Of a DNA stretch of 64,000 bases, positions 36,730 through 49,957 are shown in pieces (within the stretch, counting starts at the first letter, position 1; each line of letters starts with the position of its first letter). The stretch spans positions 250,792 through 314,791 of the forward strand of contig CABFPE010000128.1 in NCBI GenBank assembly GCA_900660155.1, given 5' to 3'. Both the position numbers and the translations under genes were made by a program. The notes below the pieces were generated by a model. It ran no database searches and was not told the DNA's origin. It was given only the letters and a program-made list of their open reading frames with translations. Origin of the DNA: Hofstenia miamia (lineage: Eukaryota > Xenacoelomorpha > Acoela > Hofsteniidae).

Positions 36730-38400
36730 TTAAAACAAACTTATTGCAAGATAAATAAAAACAAAAAAAACTAAAAACTGCTACACATGTGTATTTATAA
36801 ACTGATAAATATGCACTAATACTTAAGGAACGCAAAATTTAAATGAAATCTGTCAATGTAATTAATTGATTTGATATTACTAATAGGGATTGTTTGGATA
36901 AAAAAATAATGTTAACTATTTCGGGCATGAATTTAAAACTTAAATGAGGGAAAAATGTTTAGGAAATAAATAAGAATTTACGCCAGTGAAAGTTCACACA
37001 CCTGAATGAAGTGAATAATGGTCACATCTGTGACCTGAATTCAAATTTCTATTACAATGGAATAATCATGGAATATATCATAGAAAAAATTCAATTATTA
37101 AAGCATAATTTCAAATATCTTTGAAAAATGTATTTTCAAACTATATACCAGCAAAACATTAAAAGTGAAGTAATGCAGTACAATAGCCAAAACTATAAAT
37201 CTTATATAAATATTCACACAGATTAACTAATAGTATTAATTGAAGTAAACATCAAATTTTGTGAACTCAATATCTTCTAATGCTTGGTTTATACTAGCTC
37301 AATTTGGAGAATTTTCAAAGGAATTCAATAGCAAACTTACAAGTTTACGGTTTTCCCATTTTTGAAATTTCAATTATTAATTCATACTGCAGTGTATATG
37401 AGCTAAAAAGGGTTCAAATCAAGCTTGCCATTTTGCCAATGGCACTTATGAGTTCCCTAATCATATTTAATAAAACATCAAAGCTCTCCCGGATCGGGTT
37501 TATTTTTATTACATTTTGTTGGAAGCTCTGTGCCTTCAAATTCTTCTGGGACAACGAATATATTACTTTTTGTACTCTTTCCACTCGTCAAACGATGATA
37601 CATATTACTTTCACATAAAATTCTAGTTAAGTTTCTCACTGCAATTTAATGATTTAAAATACTAAATGATAAACTTTAAGCGGATGACATCCAATGCTCT
37701 TCTTTGAGTACATTTTCAAGGATAATAGGTGTGGCCTCTTCCTGTACACTGGCTCATTCACATTCATGACCTCTACTTCTATTGATTCCCAAATTATCTC
37801 AGCAAATTAATTTTACTTTGTAAATTAAATAAATTCTTCTCATTCAGTTCAGACATTCTTCTGATTCATATAAACACTAGGTTCTATATTTTGTGTAGTA
37901 CTATCCCAACATCTAAGATAGCATATTCCTTGTCATGAAATCCAGTTTAGCAAATATATCCTTTTTGCAGTATCATAAGTCCATAAGAGCATCTGTTTCT
38001 GACATGTGACCACCATTCTTTGGCTAGCATGATTAAAATAATAGAGCATGAAATTCCTTAATAATAATTGTGGTACATTTGGATAATTGTAAAAGCAACT
38101 GGCATTAGAGTCTAGAAATTAACTAAATCATTTAATGAGTAACTTGTTCCAAACAGTTTTCCTTACCCAACATTAGTTTTGTGTTTTGGTGTTTACTAAG
38201 TTTGTGCCTTTGCAATATGAAACTTTTTCAAAAGCTCATGTTCTTACCCTGGTACTAAGGTCCCATCTGTAGGAAAGGGGAGGTTAGTTCTTGTTAGAAA
38301 ATGGAGTGATTTGAAATATTGTCTTAACAAGAAAGAAAAATATTTGGCAAATAGATAAAAACATTTTCTCACATGGTTGAAAATTTATGGAACTAACCAT
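36730..38400. other. Intergenic, no recognised gene
   Basis: The only sizeable open frame (37304-37618, plus, TTG start, 104 residues) has hydrophobic stretches but no family signature. No splice-flanked exon could be supported. Confidence 0.35.
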
Positions 38401-38402
38401 AT

Positions 38403-39060
38403 CCCAGATAACAATTTTGGTTGTTTTTACGTTGTTTATGGTTGTTTCATACTTGTGGTTGTTGCAGCAACAATTAACATCATAATAACAACCATTAATA
38501 CTAATTTGAGCAACTAAAAATGTGATAATTTAAGATTCAAGCAGATGCTTGCAAATAGAACTCACTCCATCATTTTGATTACTAGATCATTTTTATATAA
38601 AGAACAGAATTGCAAAAAGCTTTTTTGAAATATTAAATTTGTGAAAAATTATAAAATTATAAAAATTTTCAAAATAATTTATTCATGAATATTTGGACAC
38701 TTTCAAATTATCTGTCAGATAAAAAAGTTACATTTGAGCAGAAGAGATTCTTTACCATTTAAAAAAGTATTATTTCAAAATTATACTTAACTTTAAAAGT
38801 TGAAATTTTTGTTTAATTTGGCAGATTTTTATGCTTATTGTTATCATTTAAAATCAAGACATTTATTCAAAATTTCAGCAAATGTTGAATTTAATGTATT
38901 TATTTTATTACTGTTCTGCCCTTTGTTGGGCTTGTGTTAGTTTAAACAGCAATGTTTGAACTGTTTAGCAATATAACATGGTATTTTGCATATAAAAGTG
39001 ATGCTAGAACAATCATGTGACAATATAAAACAATGTTGTTATGACCTAAAATGCTGAACT
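38403..39060 (+). mobile_element. Truncated element with CCCAGATAAC end
   Basis: It starts CCCAGATAACAATTTTGGTT and runs through GTTGTTT-rich sequence to ACAATGTTGTTATGACCTAA near 39045, where it diverges. It matches the complete copy at 39827-40635 over most of this length but lacks the right terminus. Confidence 0.6.
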
Positions 39061-39902
39061 AAAAAATTATTAAAAAAATAAATGTTCAGCAATTCATTAG
39101 TAATTTATGTATTTGAAAGAAATGTATTTTATAAAACACAATGTGGAATGAAAAGCCTCTTTGTACCTGACAGTACACCATCATTATTATTCTCACCCAC
39201 ATGTTCCCATGAATATGTAATATTAAATATATATAGCAGTAACAATGTGCAAAAAAGCACAAAATAGAAAAACAAAAAGTCTAGGAGAGAAAATACAATG
39301 TAGAAATATGAAAGCAACATATACCCAGATAACAATTTTGGTTGTTTTTACATTGTTTATAGTTGTTTCATACTTTTGGTTGTTGCAACATCCTAATAAN
39401 ATTTATTTTATTACTGTTCTGCCCTTTGTTGGGCTTGTGTTAGTTTAAACAGCAATGTTTGAACTGTTTAGCAATATAACATGGTATTTTGCATATAAAA
39501 GTGATGCTAGAACAATCATGTGACAATATAAAACAATGTTGTTATGACCTAAAATGCTGAACTAAAAAATTATTAAAAAAATAAATGTTCAGCAATTCAT
39601 TAGTAATTTATGTATTTGAAAGAAATGTATTTTATAAAACACAATGTGGAATGAAAAGCCTCTTTGTACCTGACAGTACACCATCATTATTATTCTCACC
39701 CACATGTTCCCATGAATATGTAATATTAAATATATATAGCAGTAACAATGTGCAAAAAAGCACAAAATAGAAAAACAAAAAGTCTAGGAGAGAAAATACA
39801 ATGTAGAAATATGAAAGCAACATATACCCAGATAACAATTTTGGTTGTTTTTACATTGTTTATAGTTGTTTCATACTTTTGGTTGTTGCAACATCCTAAT
39901 AA
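38898..39902 (+). repeat. Exact 502-bp duplication around the N at 39400
   Basis: 38898-39399 and 39401-39902 appear identical and are separated only by one N. Real tandem duplicates of exactly this arrangement would be a coincidence, so this is best read as two overlapping contig ends that were joined without merging. Confidence 0.85.
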
Positions 39903-40635
39903 CAACTTTAGTAAAAAATAATCAGTGAGCAGATGCTTGCAAATAAATCTCATTTTGTTAGTTTTATTACTAGGTCCTTTTATAAAAAAAAGATTTGCAA
40001 AACCTTTTTTAAAATTTTTAATTTGCGAAAAATTATAGTATACCAGATATGTGAATTTTCAGAATAATTTATTCATGAATATTTGGACACCTTGATATTG
40101 ATAGTTAAATAGAATAAGTTATAATTGAGCTGAAGAGATTTTTCACGACTTAAGAAACTACTCTTACAAAATTGTGCTTAATTTTAGAGTTTTAAATTTT
40201 TGTTAAATTTGGCAGATTTTTATGCTCATTGTTATCATTTATATACAAGACATTTTTTTAAATCTTTAATAAATGTTTGTATTGATTATGCTTGACAGTA
40301 TTGCAAAGATAATGGTCTGTCCTTTGTTGGGCTTGTGTTTGTTTAAAATGCAATGTTTAAACAGGTTATTAATATAAAATTTTATTTTGCATCTAAAAGT
40401 AATGCTAAAACAATCATGTGACAACATAAAACAACGTTGTTATGACCTTAAAATATTGCTTTTTTATTCATAAAAAACAACCAAAAAGCAACCTAATGTG
40501 ACATTGTTGAAGCAATGTTGTTTTGACCAATGAAATGGTACCATTTCAACGTTAAAACAACGTTGTTTTTGACATATAAAACAACCACATAACAACAAAA
40601 AACAACGTTGTTTAGCACTTAAGTTGTTATCTGGG
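39827..40635 (+). mobile_element. Non-autonomous DNA transposon, CCCAGATAAC ends
   Basis: An 809-bp element begins CCCAGATAACAATTTTGG and ends AAGTTGTTATCTGGG, giving inverted termini, and is flanked by TA on both sides. Internally it is rich in ACAACGTTGTTTT-type boxes, with AACAACGTTG repeated near 40430, 40555 and 40600. It has no coding capacity and would depend on a transposase elsewhere. Confidence 0.65.
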
Positions 40636-40645
40636 TAGGGATTAA

Positions 40646-41629
40646 CCCAGATAACAATTTATGCTGTTTCTTGCTTGTTTTTGATTGTTTTAGAGACTTT
40701 GTTGTTTTAGCAACCATTAGCAATTAAACAATGTGAGCAGGTGTGCTTATTCTCACACATGTGTGGGTGTGGAATAAATGTCAAAAATTCTGGCATGAGT
40801 TTATGTTTTATTTTCATAGGCTATCATCAATACAATAATATGGTGCAGAGTGAAAAACATTTAAAATTATATATATAATTTTGATCAACAGCAATGATTC
40901 TTGAAGACTAGTGTCTTGTAGATATTCATTCAATAAGGGTTTTTCATGTAAATTTTCTTTTTTTTTAATTCTAGGATTTGCAATAAAATTCTGTTGATCA
41001 TGAACAAATTCATTTTCCATTGTAATTAATGTAATTGTACATTTGTAATAACTTAATTATCTTGCTCTTAGGATTAAACTGAATAAGCTATAAAAAGTAT
41101 TTCTCTCAAGGAATAGTTTTTGACAAAGTTTGTCTATTCCTTGAATATTGCATTTGGGTATTTATGCTTCTATTAAGTTTCTATTAATCATGCATGAATT
41201 TTGAAATATTTCAAAAACAGGTAGAATTTTGATTTGAAATTATATAATTTATTATATAAAATTTCAATTTTTTAAATTTATAAATTTTGAACTTGCTGAA
41301 GGGGAACTGCTAGTATTTGTAAATTTCTAATTTTTGTTAATGTTCAAGTTTTTAGTGTGTGCTTATTATTTGTTCCCTCATAAAGAATCCTCATTTTAAT
41401 ATTTTATTTTCAATAGAAGCAACATGTGCTCAATCATTTGATAACTGAAAACAATGTAAAAACAACATTGTTTAATATCATAAAATTCACTAATAAATAA
41501 TGTTAAGAAAATGTTTAAACTATTATTATGGTACCATTTTGTCAATAAATATATGTTTTATGGCACCAAAACAACCTTAGTTACATTTACTTATAACAAC
41601 ATTGTTGAGATCATTAATTGTTATTTGGG
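40646..41629 (+). mobile_element. Second CCCAGATAAC element, diverged
   Basis: It starts only 10 bp after the previous element with CCCAGATAACAATTTATG and ends AATTGTTATTTGGG. Near the right end it carries AACAACATTG boxes like its neighbour. Its central portion (40740-41400) is unrelated AT-rich sequence. It is an older or different subfamily of the same group. Confidence 0.6.
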
Positions 41630-41689
41630 AATAGTTATGATATGTGGATGATAGGACATTTATGCATTTATATTATACAGTTTAATTAG

Positions 41690-44100
41690 TCATGCCTGTG
41701 GCTAATCTATCACTTGCTGATTTACAGAATCTGTCAGACACCCAATTTGCTTTGGTGGTTGGTGCTTTAAAAAAAGATACCATCACTTCCCTCCTTTGCA
41801 AGCTGTCATCTCTCTGTCACATTCAGACCAGTCTTCCAATGTCAACCCTTCCAATGTTGTCTTGTCATCTCTGTCAGATTCCCTTGCTAAGCTCACCTCC
41901 AATGTTTTGTCCATGCATTCTCAAATGTTCTCCTACAGTGCTTCTGAATCACATACCATTAATAATCAGCCTAATAATCCTACCCCATGTTCTGCTCCTG
42001 CTGCTGCTCCCTCTACTGTATCACCACTTGCCCCTGTTCAGTATGGTCCAAAGCTTACTCACCACAATCATTGCCCTTGTCATGTCCTTGGCACCAGTTC
42101 TGCCTGTCAACTGCCTGCTGTTCCAATTAGATCTCTTCCTTGTTTCCTTGTAAAGCTCACATCTATATTGGCTGTTTTGCAAATTCTGTTTCTGTTTCTG
42201 ATGTTGCTGATCACCTCTATTGCTCCTCTCTCCAATTTGATGATGTCTTTCCCATTCCACCATGTACAGATTCTCAATTCACCTCCTTCCATGTTGTCTG
42301 CAATCAAGAGTCTCATCTTGCTCTCATGGATCCTGAAGTGTGGTCAGATGGCCTCTTGATGCAATACTACTGTCACTCTGATGCTGAGCATAAACCTTTT
42401 GGCCTTTGTCCCTGCAGTAGTGATGCTTCTGTTTGTGATTGACTACCTGAACCTCCTAGCTTGGATCTTATTCCTAATCCCAACTCTGATTTCTCTTTTT
42501 TGCTCACCAATTCTCACAGTCTTGTTTCATTAAACCATTGTCTTAGTTTTTACAACTTCTTCTTGCAGTCTCCTGTTGATTTCATTTTCATTACTGAAAC
42601 CTGGCTTGATCCTTCTCTTGCTGACAGTGTTGTTTTTCCTAACTCTACACTTAAAGCTCTGTATGGATCATTCTAGTGGTCATCATGGTGGTGTTCTGAT
42701 GGTTTCAATTCCTCTAACCTTGACATCCACCCCTCTCTTTTGAGTCTTTTTCCTTTGATTTTTGTTGGAGTAGTGATCACATTGTTTCTCTTCTCTGTGT
42801 TTACAACCCTCCTTCCAGCAGTCCTTTTCATATTCTCTTTGCTGATTTTTCATCTATGCTTGAGTATTTTCATGATCAGTCTATCACCATCTCTTGTCAA
42901 CTTGGATTTCTCCACTACTCCTCATCTCCTCATCTGTGGTGATTTCAACCTTCCTAATGTTTGTTGGAATACACTTGACACTAATGACGCCTATGAATCT
43001 GTTTTTCTGGATCTTTTGCTTCTTACTGTCTTAAAAAACTGGTATTTTCTCCTACTTCCTACTCCTCCCTCCTTGACTTGGTTTTTTGCTCTCACCCTGA
43101 TCATATTTGACACCTCTGTTGTCCCTGTTCTGATTAAACTGTCTGATCACTCATTTGTTTGCTTCAGCCTGTTTGTCAATTCTATTAACCCATCTGCTGG
43201 TCCTGCCACTCCCCAACATGCTTGTTCTAACAGTGACTTTGTATCTCTAAATGCTGCTATCTGTTCTTCATTGCCCATTTTTAATGACTATTTCTCTGCT
43301 GATGACTGGTTGACCTTACTTCACCAAGTTATTTCATCCTTTGTTCCTTATTTTAGGAAAAAGCATAATTCTCTCCCTTTCTATTTCTCATCCCTTACTG
43401 TAAACTCCTTGAATAAACTCAAATCTTTCAAATGCCTTTACAGTCCTTCTGATTCATTGAAACTCTCTTCTCTTACAGAAAGCATCATCAACTTCATGGA
43501 ACTCAGCAAAATCTCTCTGTTTTCCAGCTTGTCATCTGGATCTCTTCAAGACTCATATGCTTTCTTGGGTTCCTAACATTTCAAACCTGAACTCCCCAGC
43601 TTGAATTGGAACCATCTCTCTGCTCACTCAGATCTGGAGAAACCTGATCTCTTCAATGCCTATTTCTCCTCAAATTTTTCTGAACCTGTCTCTTTCTGTC
43701 CTGGTCCTCCTGCTACCTACCCACTGATTTGCCTATGTGACATTGTCTTCAACCCCCATGATATTTCCCTCATGCTTAAGTCGTGCATGTTGTCTTGTCC
43801 TTGCTATCCTGATGGCATCCCATCCTTTGTAATCTATGAAACATCCTCAACTCTCTCCATACATTTAAAGCATCCCTTCTCCAACATTTGCTCCTCTAAG
43901 CATTTTCTGCCTTGCTGGAAAACATATTGGATCTTTCCATTGTTAAAATCCAATCAGCTTCTTTCCTCTCAAGTAATTTCTTATCATCCAATAGCTATTC
44001 TTTCTCATAAATTGGTTTGGTCATGTGTCCTTACTTCTCTACAAAGCTAACTCCTCACTCTTTGCCCTCTTCCAAAATGTTCCCTTTATTTCCATGGCTG
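41690..44100 (+). mobile_element. Pyrimidine-rich LINE, endonuclease and start of reverse transcriptase
   Basis: Plus frames give FIFITETWLDPSLADSVVFP (42590-42640), then LLICGDFNLPNVCWN near 42930, then KLSDHSFVCF near 43140. These are the catalytic E, GDFN and SDH elements of an APE endonuclease. FRKKHNSLPFYFSSLTVNSL near 43355 and LFNAYFSSNFSEPVSF with DGIPSFVIYE (43655-43840) lead into the reverse transcriptase, which stops before its palm. The region upstream (41692-42440) is a low-complexity Ser/Pro-rich, ORF1-like stretch. Codons are strongly C/T biased, unlike the other LINEs here. The frames are broken at several points, and the 3' half is missing. Confidence 0.7.
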
Positions 44101-45282
44101 CTGTGAAACTCTCTTTGTTATTACAACAAATGCACACATATGATAGATGTTGAAGCTCTTGTGCATATCTAAAAATTGAAATATCATTAAAATATCAACA
44201 ATTTATCATTGTCACTCTGAAGAGTTCAGATTGCCTCAACATGACCTTGCAATGGTGGTACTTAGCCATAACTTATAACTGTAGTGTGAAATATGTCAAA
44301 TATCAGTACAATATTCCCATCAATTTCATAGACACTACTATGAAAATAATTAATATGAAAACATAAAACATAAATGTGCCATATCCTTATCTAGTTGTTT
44401 GTATGTTTTGGTCATAATTTGCTGATAATTTGTTGAATCAAATTGTTTCAAGACCTTTTGTAATCATATTCCCCAAACTAAATATTGAGTTCTGAAGCAG
44501 AATGCTCTGTAACATAGTGAATGGTTCGTCATGCAATATCTATCATCAATTTTTGATCATATCCTCTGATATCATGATATTTTTACATAATCAATTCTAA
44601 TCAGACAATTGAATTTCTATCAATGTTATCCACTTTAAATAGTTCTAAGCTTAATGTTATTTGGAGTAGATTTTACTCCAAAGAGAAATAATTGCTTTCA
44701 ATACCAGTGAAGCTGAAAATTTTTATAAATATTCTTAACATGCTCATAGCATTGGAGTCCGTCAACAATTAACAATTTCTAATGTCTGTAAAAATTTGTA
44801 AAGTTTTTATTCCTGACAATGATTCTGGAAAGCAATTGGAGGTTGTAGAGTAGAATATTATAGTACTTTGATTTTGGAACATAGTCTTACTGCATTTTTT
44901 GTAATTTTGTTGAGCAATAGCTTTTGGCTCCCTGATTGAATTTCAATTACCTTTAAATATTGAAATTAAACCTCATTTTTTTATGTTTATATTGCAAGAT
45001 TTCAGATGAAATATTTACATTTCTGGAAGAATAGTATTTGCTTCTACTTCTTTTAGCTTGTTCCTTTTCTATATTTGTGCTCTCTATTAAAAAGCTCTTA
45101 TAAAATCCCCTGATATATATATATATATATAAAGAATACAGTTTTTCAAAGTGTAATATTTAATCAGCCAATCTTTTGAAAGTGTTCTAATGTTGACTAA
45201 ATGATTGGCTAATTATGCCAACCAATCAGCATAATTGTAATTTATAAATTGCTGACAAAACATGTATCAACAGTTGATATAA
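44101..45282. promoter_or_regulatory. Upstream region of the GPCR gene
   Basis: No coding frame is recognisable. An (AT)n run ends in TATAAA at 45128-45133, about 150 bp before the GPCR start codon. It could serve as a TATA box, but AT repeats of this kind are common in the window. An in-frame TAA directly precedes the ATG. Confidence 0.3.
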
Positions 45283-45526
45283 ATGACAAATTTTAGTATT
45301 TTACTTCAAAATGAGCCTTACTTCATCTTTTCAAACTATATCAATCGACTAAATTTTGTTATCAGCATTCTTGGGTTTATTTTAAATTTTTTTACATTCA
45401 TTACATGCTGGAAATTTGATAAAAAATCAAAATCATCTTTTGTTGTCTTCATGCAAGTTCTTTCTGTGTTCGATGGTGTGAATTGCGCTCATCTTGGAAT
45501 ACGAACTGGTCTACTTCGGCCAATAG
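45283..45526 (+). CDS. Class A GPCR, exon 1 (TM1-TM2)
   Basis: This exon encodes residues 1-81 plus the first base of codon 82. The ATG is fixed by an in-frame TAA immediately before it. The N-terminus has a glycosylation sequon (NFS at 3-5). TM1 spans about 24-43 with the family asparagine N35 in GFILNFF. TM2 spans about 51-73 with the conserved aspartate D64. The exon ends ATAG/GTTTGT, a phase-1 donor, and joining to 53085 restores a glycine codon (G+GT). The product is a plasma-membrane receptor of the rhodopsin family coupling an extracellular ligand to G proteins. The ligand is unknown, and the 291-residue length is short for the class. Confidence 0.8.
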
Positions 45527-47163
45527 GTTTGTACATTAAATTTCTGAATTACTCGTTAAAAGTAAAGGGATAACCGTTTTTTGTAAAATTGACCAAAACA
45601 ACTATACATTTGAATAAAATGTACATTATTGGAAATATAATTTGTCAAATATTTAGTAGAAATTTTCTAAACTATTTCCAAATTATCCAAATTTGTGCAA
45701 TGTTTATAGTATAAAATTAAATGCGTTCCCCCCGTCAAAGAACACAAAGATGATGATTCCATTCCTCATAAAATGTATGCCTATAGCAATCATATTACCC
45801 ATATAATAAGCATAATTCTATTCAATCTGTAGCGGCAAGCAATATTGAATTGATATTACAATTATTGCAATAATTGGAAATCAATGAATTAATTGAAAAC
45901 TTTAGTAGAAGAAAAATTGCCAATAACTTGGAATTATTTAAGGTTCACTAAAAGCGTTCTCATCAGCATTTACAGTTCAGAGTCTTCCTGAAACATATAA
46001 TCAAGTTTAGAGCACAGTTTGTTGACCCAAAAATATATTATGCTTCAACTACTGAATTCAACTTTTTTGTATATTTAAGACATAACATTATTTCCTTATT
46101 TCACGTCATTGTTATCTTCTGTCAGACACCTGATATTGTGATGTTAAAGCTAATCAAATAAACAATGATCACAGATTTTACACAAGGTATCTAAGGCAAA
46201 ACCAAATTTGCTCTTGTGATTATGATTTCTGGCAAAATTTATCTTATATTTTTCTAGAACAAGTTCTTCTTAATACTAACAGAAGTATGAGGGACTCTTA
46301 AAATGGGTTATTATCTGACAACGATGATTATTCTTTTAAAAAGTTTTTATATGATATTTTTGGTTTTTATACAACAGAAATCATGTTAATTTACAATGAT
46401 TATTTATCTATTATTTTCATTCCAATTACAAAAATGAAACTAGCAATGAGAAATATAGCCATTTTGAATGAAATTTTTATGAAATTTATTTTGCTAAATT
46501 GAAAATAATTTGAACACGCTTTATGTATTTTTTACTTGTTGTGAAATATGGTGAATTATATATATAAATGCTAATTAAAAACAGTAGAGAAATAAAGTAT
46601 TAAATTATGGCAATTTACAAAATGTAACTAAAGGTAATTTATGAAAGCACAATTTTAATACGGAATGATCCTCAGTCCTGTTCTTTCTTCTATTAACAGG
46701 ATTTGAAGTCGGAAATGGATCTGCGGTGAGCTGGCGTACCATAAAATTGTAGAAGATTTCTTTACAAGGAATTAAGTGGGTTGGGCATGATTCAGGATTG
46801 ACAAGGATTGGGCCTAAGCTTTTGCTTGGAGTTATTAAGGAATAATAAGGATAAATATTATCCTACCACAAAAGAAAGGAAATGTTTCCTATGGAAACTA
46901 GGATCAGTAAATAGGGCAATATCTTGTGTTCCAAATTCCCCTCACCTACTGAACTACGAAGGACATAAGTGTATTAGCCAACCTTAGTAATGGTTCTTCA
47001 GTTGTAGTAAAAAATAGTTCATTTTTAGTAATTTACAGCATAGGCAGTTCATTTTTGTGGTGCCACTTGCTACGTTGAAATTTAATTAGAAAAATTAGAC
47101 ATTGAAGTGTAGATATATGATATTATGATACAGTAAACATCAAATTGAATAGTTGGTTATATT

Positions 47164-47164
47164 T

Positions 47165-47200
<36 letters not shown>

Positions 47201-47203
47201 AAN
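47164..47203. repeat. AT microsatellite ending at an assembly gap
   Basis: A run of TA repeats of about 35 bp is followed by GGAA and an N. Sequence just after the N (GGGTGCGCCCCTGC) is GC-richer and unrelated, so the join may be unreliable. Confidence 0.7.
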
Positions 47204-49680
47204 TAAAACTGGGTGCGCCCCTGCTACATTGGAATACCTTTAGTAATATCAAAAATAATTTTGCAACATTTTACTAGTGAATTAGTATTCTTTTAAAACT
47301 TGTAAACCCAAGTTTGACAGCTCACTCTTTTCAAAAATGATTTTTAATACTCAACATCAACATTCAAATATCAAACTATATTTTGAGCAAACTTAGTAGC
47401 ACAACTTTTTAATGAATATATACATTAAAATTTAGTTCATAAACTGTTTGTAAATCTTAAAATTCTATATTTGACTTTTCGTAATGATATTTCAATGGCA
47501 ACTGCGTTTTGTCTAGATATGTGTTCATTAGTTGAATACAATGTTATGTATTCGACTGAATGCAGTTGTCGACATAGGCATACGAAATTATTTTTTTCTG
47601 GGGTCTATAAATTTTTGCTAAAAATATGAGGTTGGCGTTTGAGAATTTATTCACTTTCAGTACTAAGAAACAGTTGACTACAAAAATTTTATTCACATGC
47701 ACAAATTTTTTAGAAAAAATATAGATTTCTTACCTTTCGTTGGACTTGTTTGGTTGACTGCTACTTTTTCAGTCGCTAAAATAGTCTAAAATTGTACCCA
47801 CTCTCAAGTTTCTTATATAAATGTAATAGAGCGATCTGCTAATAGCAAAGTAGCGTTAATATATGTAATCGTAAAATTGTAACTCTGTGCTGATCAGGGC
47901 TTTAAAATCAAATTCAAATTTTCAAACCTTTAAATGCAATTTTCAAATTTTTGCAAAAATTTCAAATTTAGAAAGGTATTCAAACTTCAAACTTCACGTT
48001 CATTAAACTTTGAAAGCCCTGGTGCTGATAGCTGTGACTGTGATTACAAAATATAGTGGAACTACTAATATGTAAGCGAGAGTGCGAATAAAACTTGTCA
48101 CATCCTGTTTTAGAGTAGTCTGTATTTCAAACACAATAAATTCTTAAATATTCATTGAATCCATGAAAATTTCCTCGAAAAAAAGTTTTTGCTATAAAAC
48201 CATTTTTAAAAAGATTCTTTAGAAAATGCCTTTTGGTCATTAAACAAGTATGTGTTACCCGAGAGGCGCACTTTTTTGCAGAAGCTCAGTAAGAAATATG
48301 GTAAATCCGACGCAGGCCTTAAAGATTTTTGGGAACTAATAAAACCAATATATACAGACTAACTAAGCAAAGTGAATTTTTGTGAACTTTGAAATCAAAC
48401 TCAAAATAGCTTGCATTGCTTTTACTGTGGAACTAATTGTAGCACTGGCAGCTAATAATTTGTTTCCAACTAGTTCATTTGATGAACAAAATAAATGATG
48501 AACTGGACAACTTTCTAGGGAAAAACGTGGTCTCCAGTGCCCAAAATCAGAAAATTGGTTCAGAACATATTACTAATTGTATTCCACTCTCCTATTAGTT
48601 TTATCTTCACTTATATATTAGCCAAATGTTTATGCTCGGGGAAAATTGATTTTTCTCGGGAGGGAATTCCCCCCCCCCAAATGCTCCTGTAGATCCTTCA
48701 ATATATATATATATATATAATGGCTTTTGCAATTTCTGGATAATCAAGTTACTTACATTTGTTAAGCTTAAATGGCTTCAAAACAATATAAACTGTTATT
48801 TTAATTTTGATAAATTAAAAATATTGTTTTCAATTTTGAGTGATTACAAAGTCGAAAGTCTTTGTAATTATTTTTGAATTTTCAAGTCTTTAACAAATCA
48901 AATATGAAAACCAACAATGAATTATACTATCTATTGACGAAATATAATGATTAAAAGTCATTAATTTTTTTAAGAACAAAGAAAATATGTTTTAGTGAAT
49001 TAGATAAATTTCGAAATGATGTTTTCTAGAAATTTCGTAATCCACTACAAAGCATTAAAAATATTTTGTAATGCTATACTTTTGAATAATTGGATATTCA
49101 GTTTTGCGTTTGGCCCTATTAATATTTTCAAATGTCTCAATTTATATTTGTGTTTACCAATTTTCTTCGAGTTTAAAATGTCCAAATTTTTATGGTTTCA
49201 ATTCAACCAAATATGAAATGAAAGAAATAAAAATTCCTCACAAGTAGCAAAAGCATGTTTGTAAAAACAGTTATCCTGGAAAAAATATATTACTTTTATT
49301 CTCTATCAATATCTGCCAATATTTCATGAAATTATGACATGTTGTCTTATACATTTACTAATCATGGATTTATACATATATAGTGCTAGTTGAAAATTGT
49401 TTAAAATTTTTAATGGAAATTTATGAAACATTGATGAAATCTTCCCCTGAAATTGAAAAGATTTTAAGAATTTTTATTGAAATTTTAAGGATTCTTATAG
49501 AAATGTTATAGATTCAGCAGGATTTTTAAAATCTTTAACCACAGAATTACTAAGAATTGCTGAAATATACAATTTACAAATGCATATTATACCATTTTAT
49601 GCAATATTACTCTTCTCGATTGCAAAAACTTCAAACAGAAACAGTTGTATTGAGTGCAGATATAAGTGTATTATACAGGG

Positions 49681-49957
49681 TACACAGAGGTTGAAATAAA
49701 AATTTCGTCGACCGCTTTGTACTTTTCCCATAGTACACAGCGGTTTGCCATTTCAGATAAAGCGAATTTTTTAGTTATGTCCACTTTTACTATGCAGTAT
49801 TAACAAGTGAGCTGCACAATACCGAAAGCGTTTTAATATNNNNNNNNNNNNNNNNNNTAGGTATAGTCACCGCTGTGTACGTTTGAAAACGTACACAGAG
49901 GTTGAAATAAAAATTTCGTCGACCGCTTTGTACTTTTCCCATAGTACACAGCGGTTT
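49681..49957 (+). repeat. Direct repeat around the 18-N gap
   Basis: A 67-bp sequence beginning TACACAGAGGTTGAAATAAA and ending TAGTACACAGCGGTTT occurs at 49681-49747 and again at 49892-49957. A similar but diverged tail follows each copy. The gap at 49840-49857 lies between them. The first copy may be an overlapping or neighbouring element copy. Confidence 0.75.

Noticed and set aside
37304-37618. 104-residue hydrophobic open frame
   Set aside because: It starts at TTG, has no family motif and no supporting context; AT-rich DNA gives such frames by chance.
46701-46726. Possible micro-exon in the GPCR intron (AACAG before, GTGAGC after)
   Set aside because: It is 26 bp, which breaks the phase between the two GPCR exons; skipping it gives a complete receptor.
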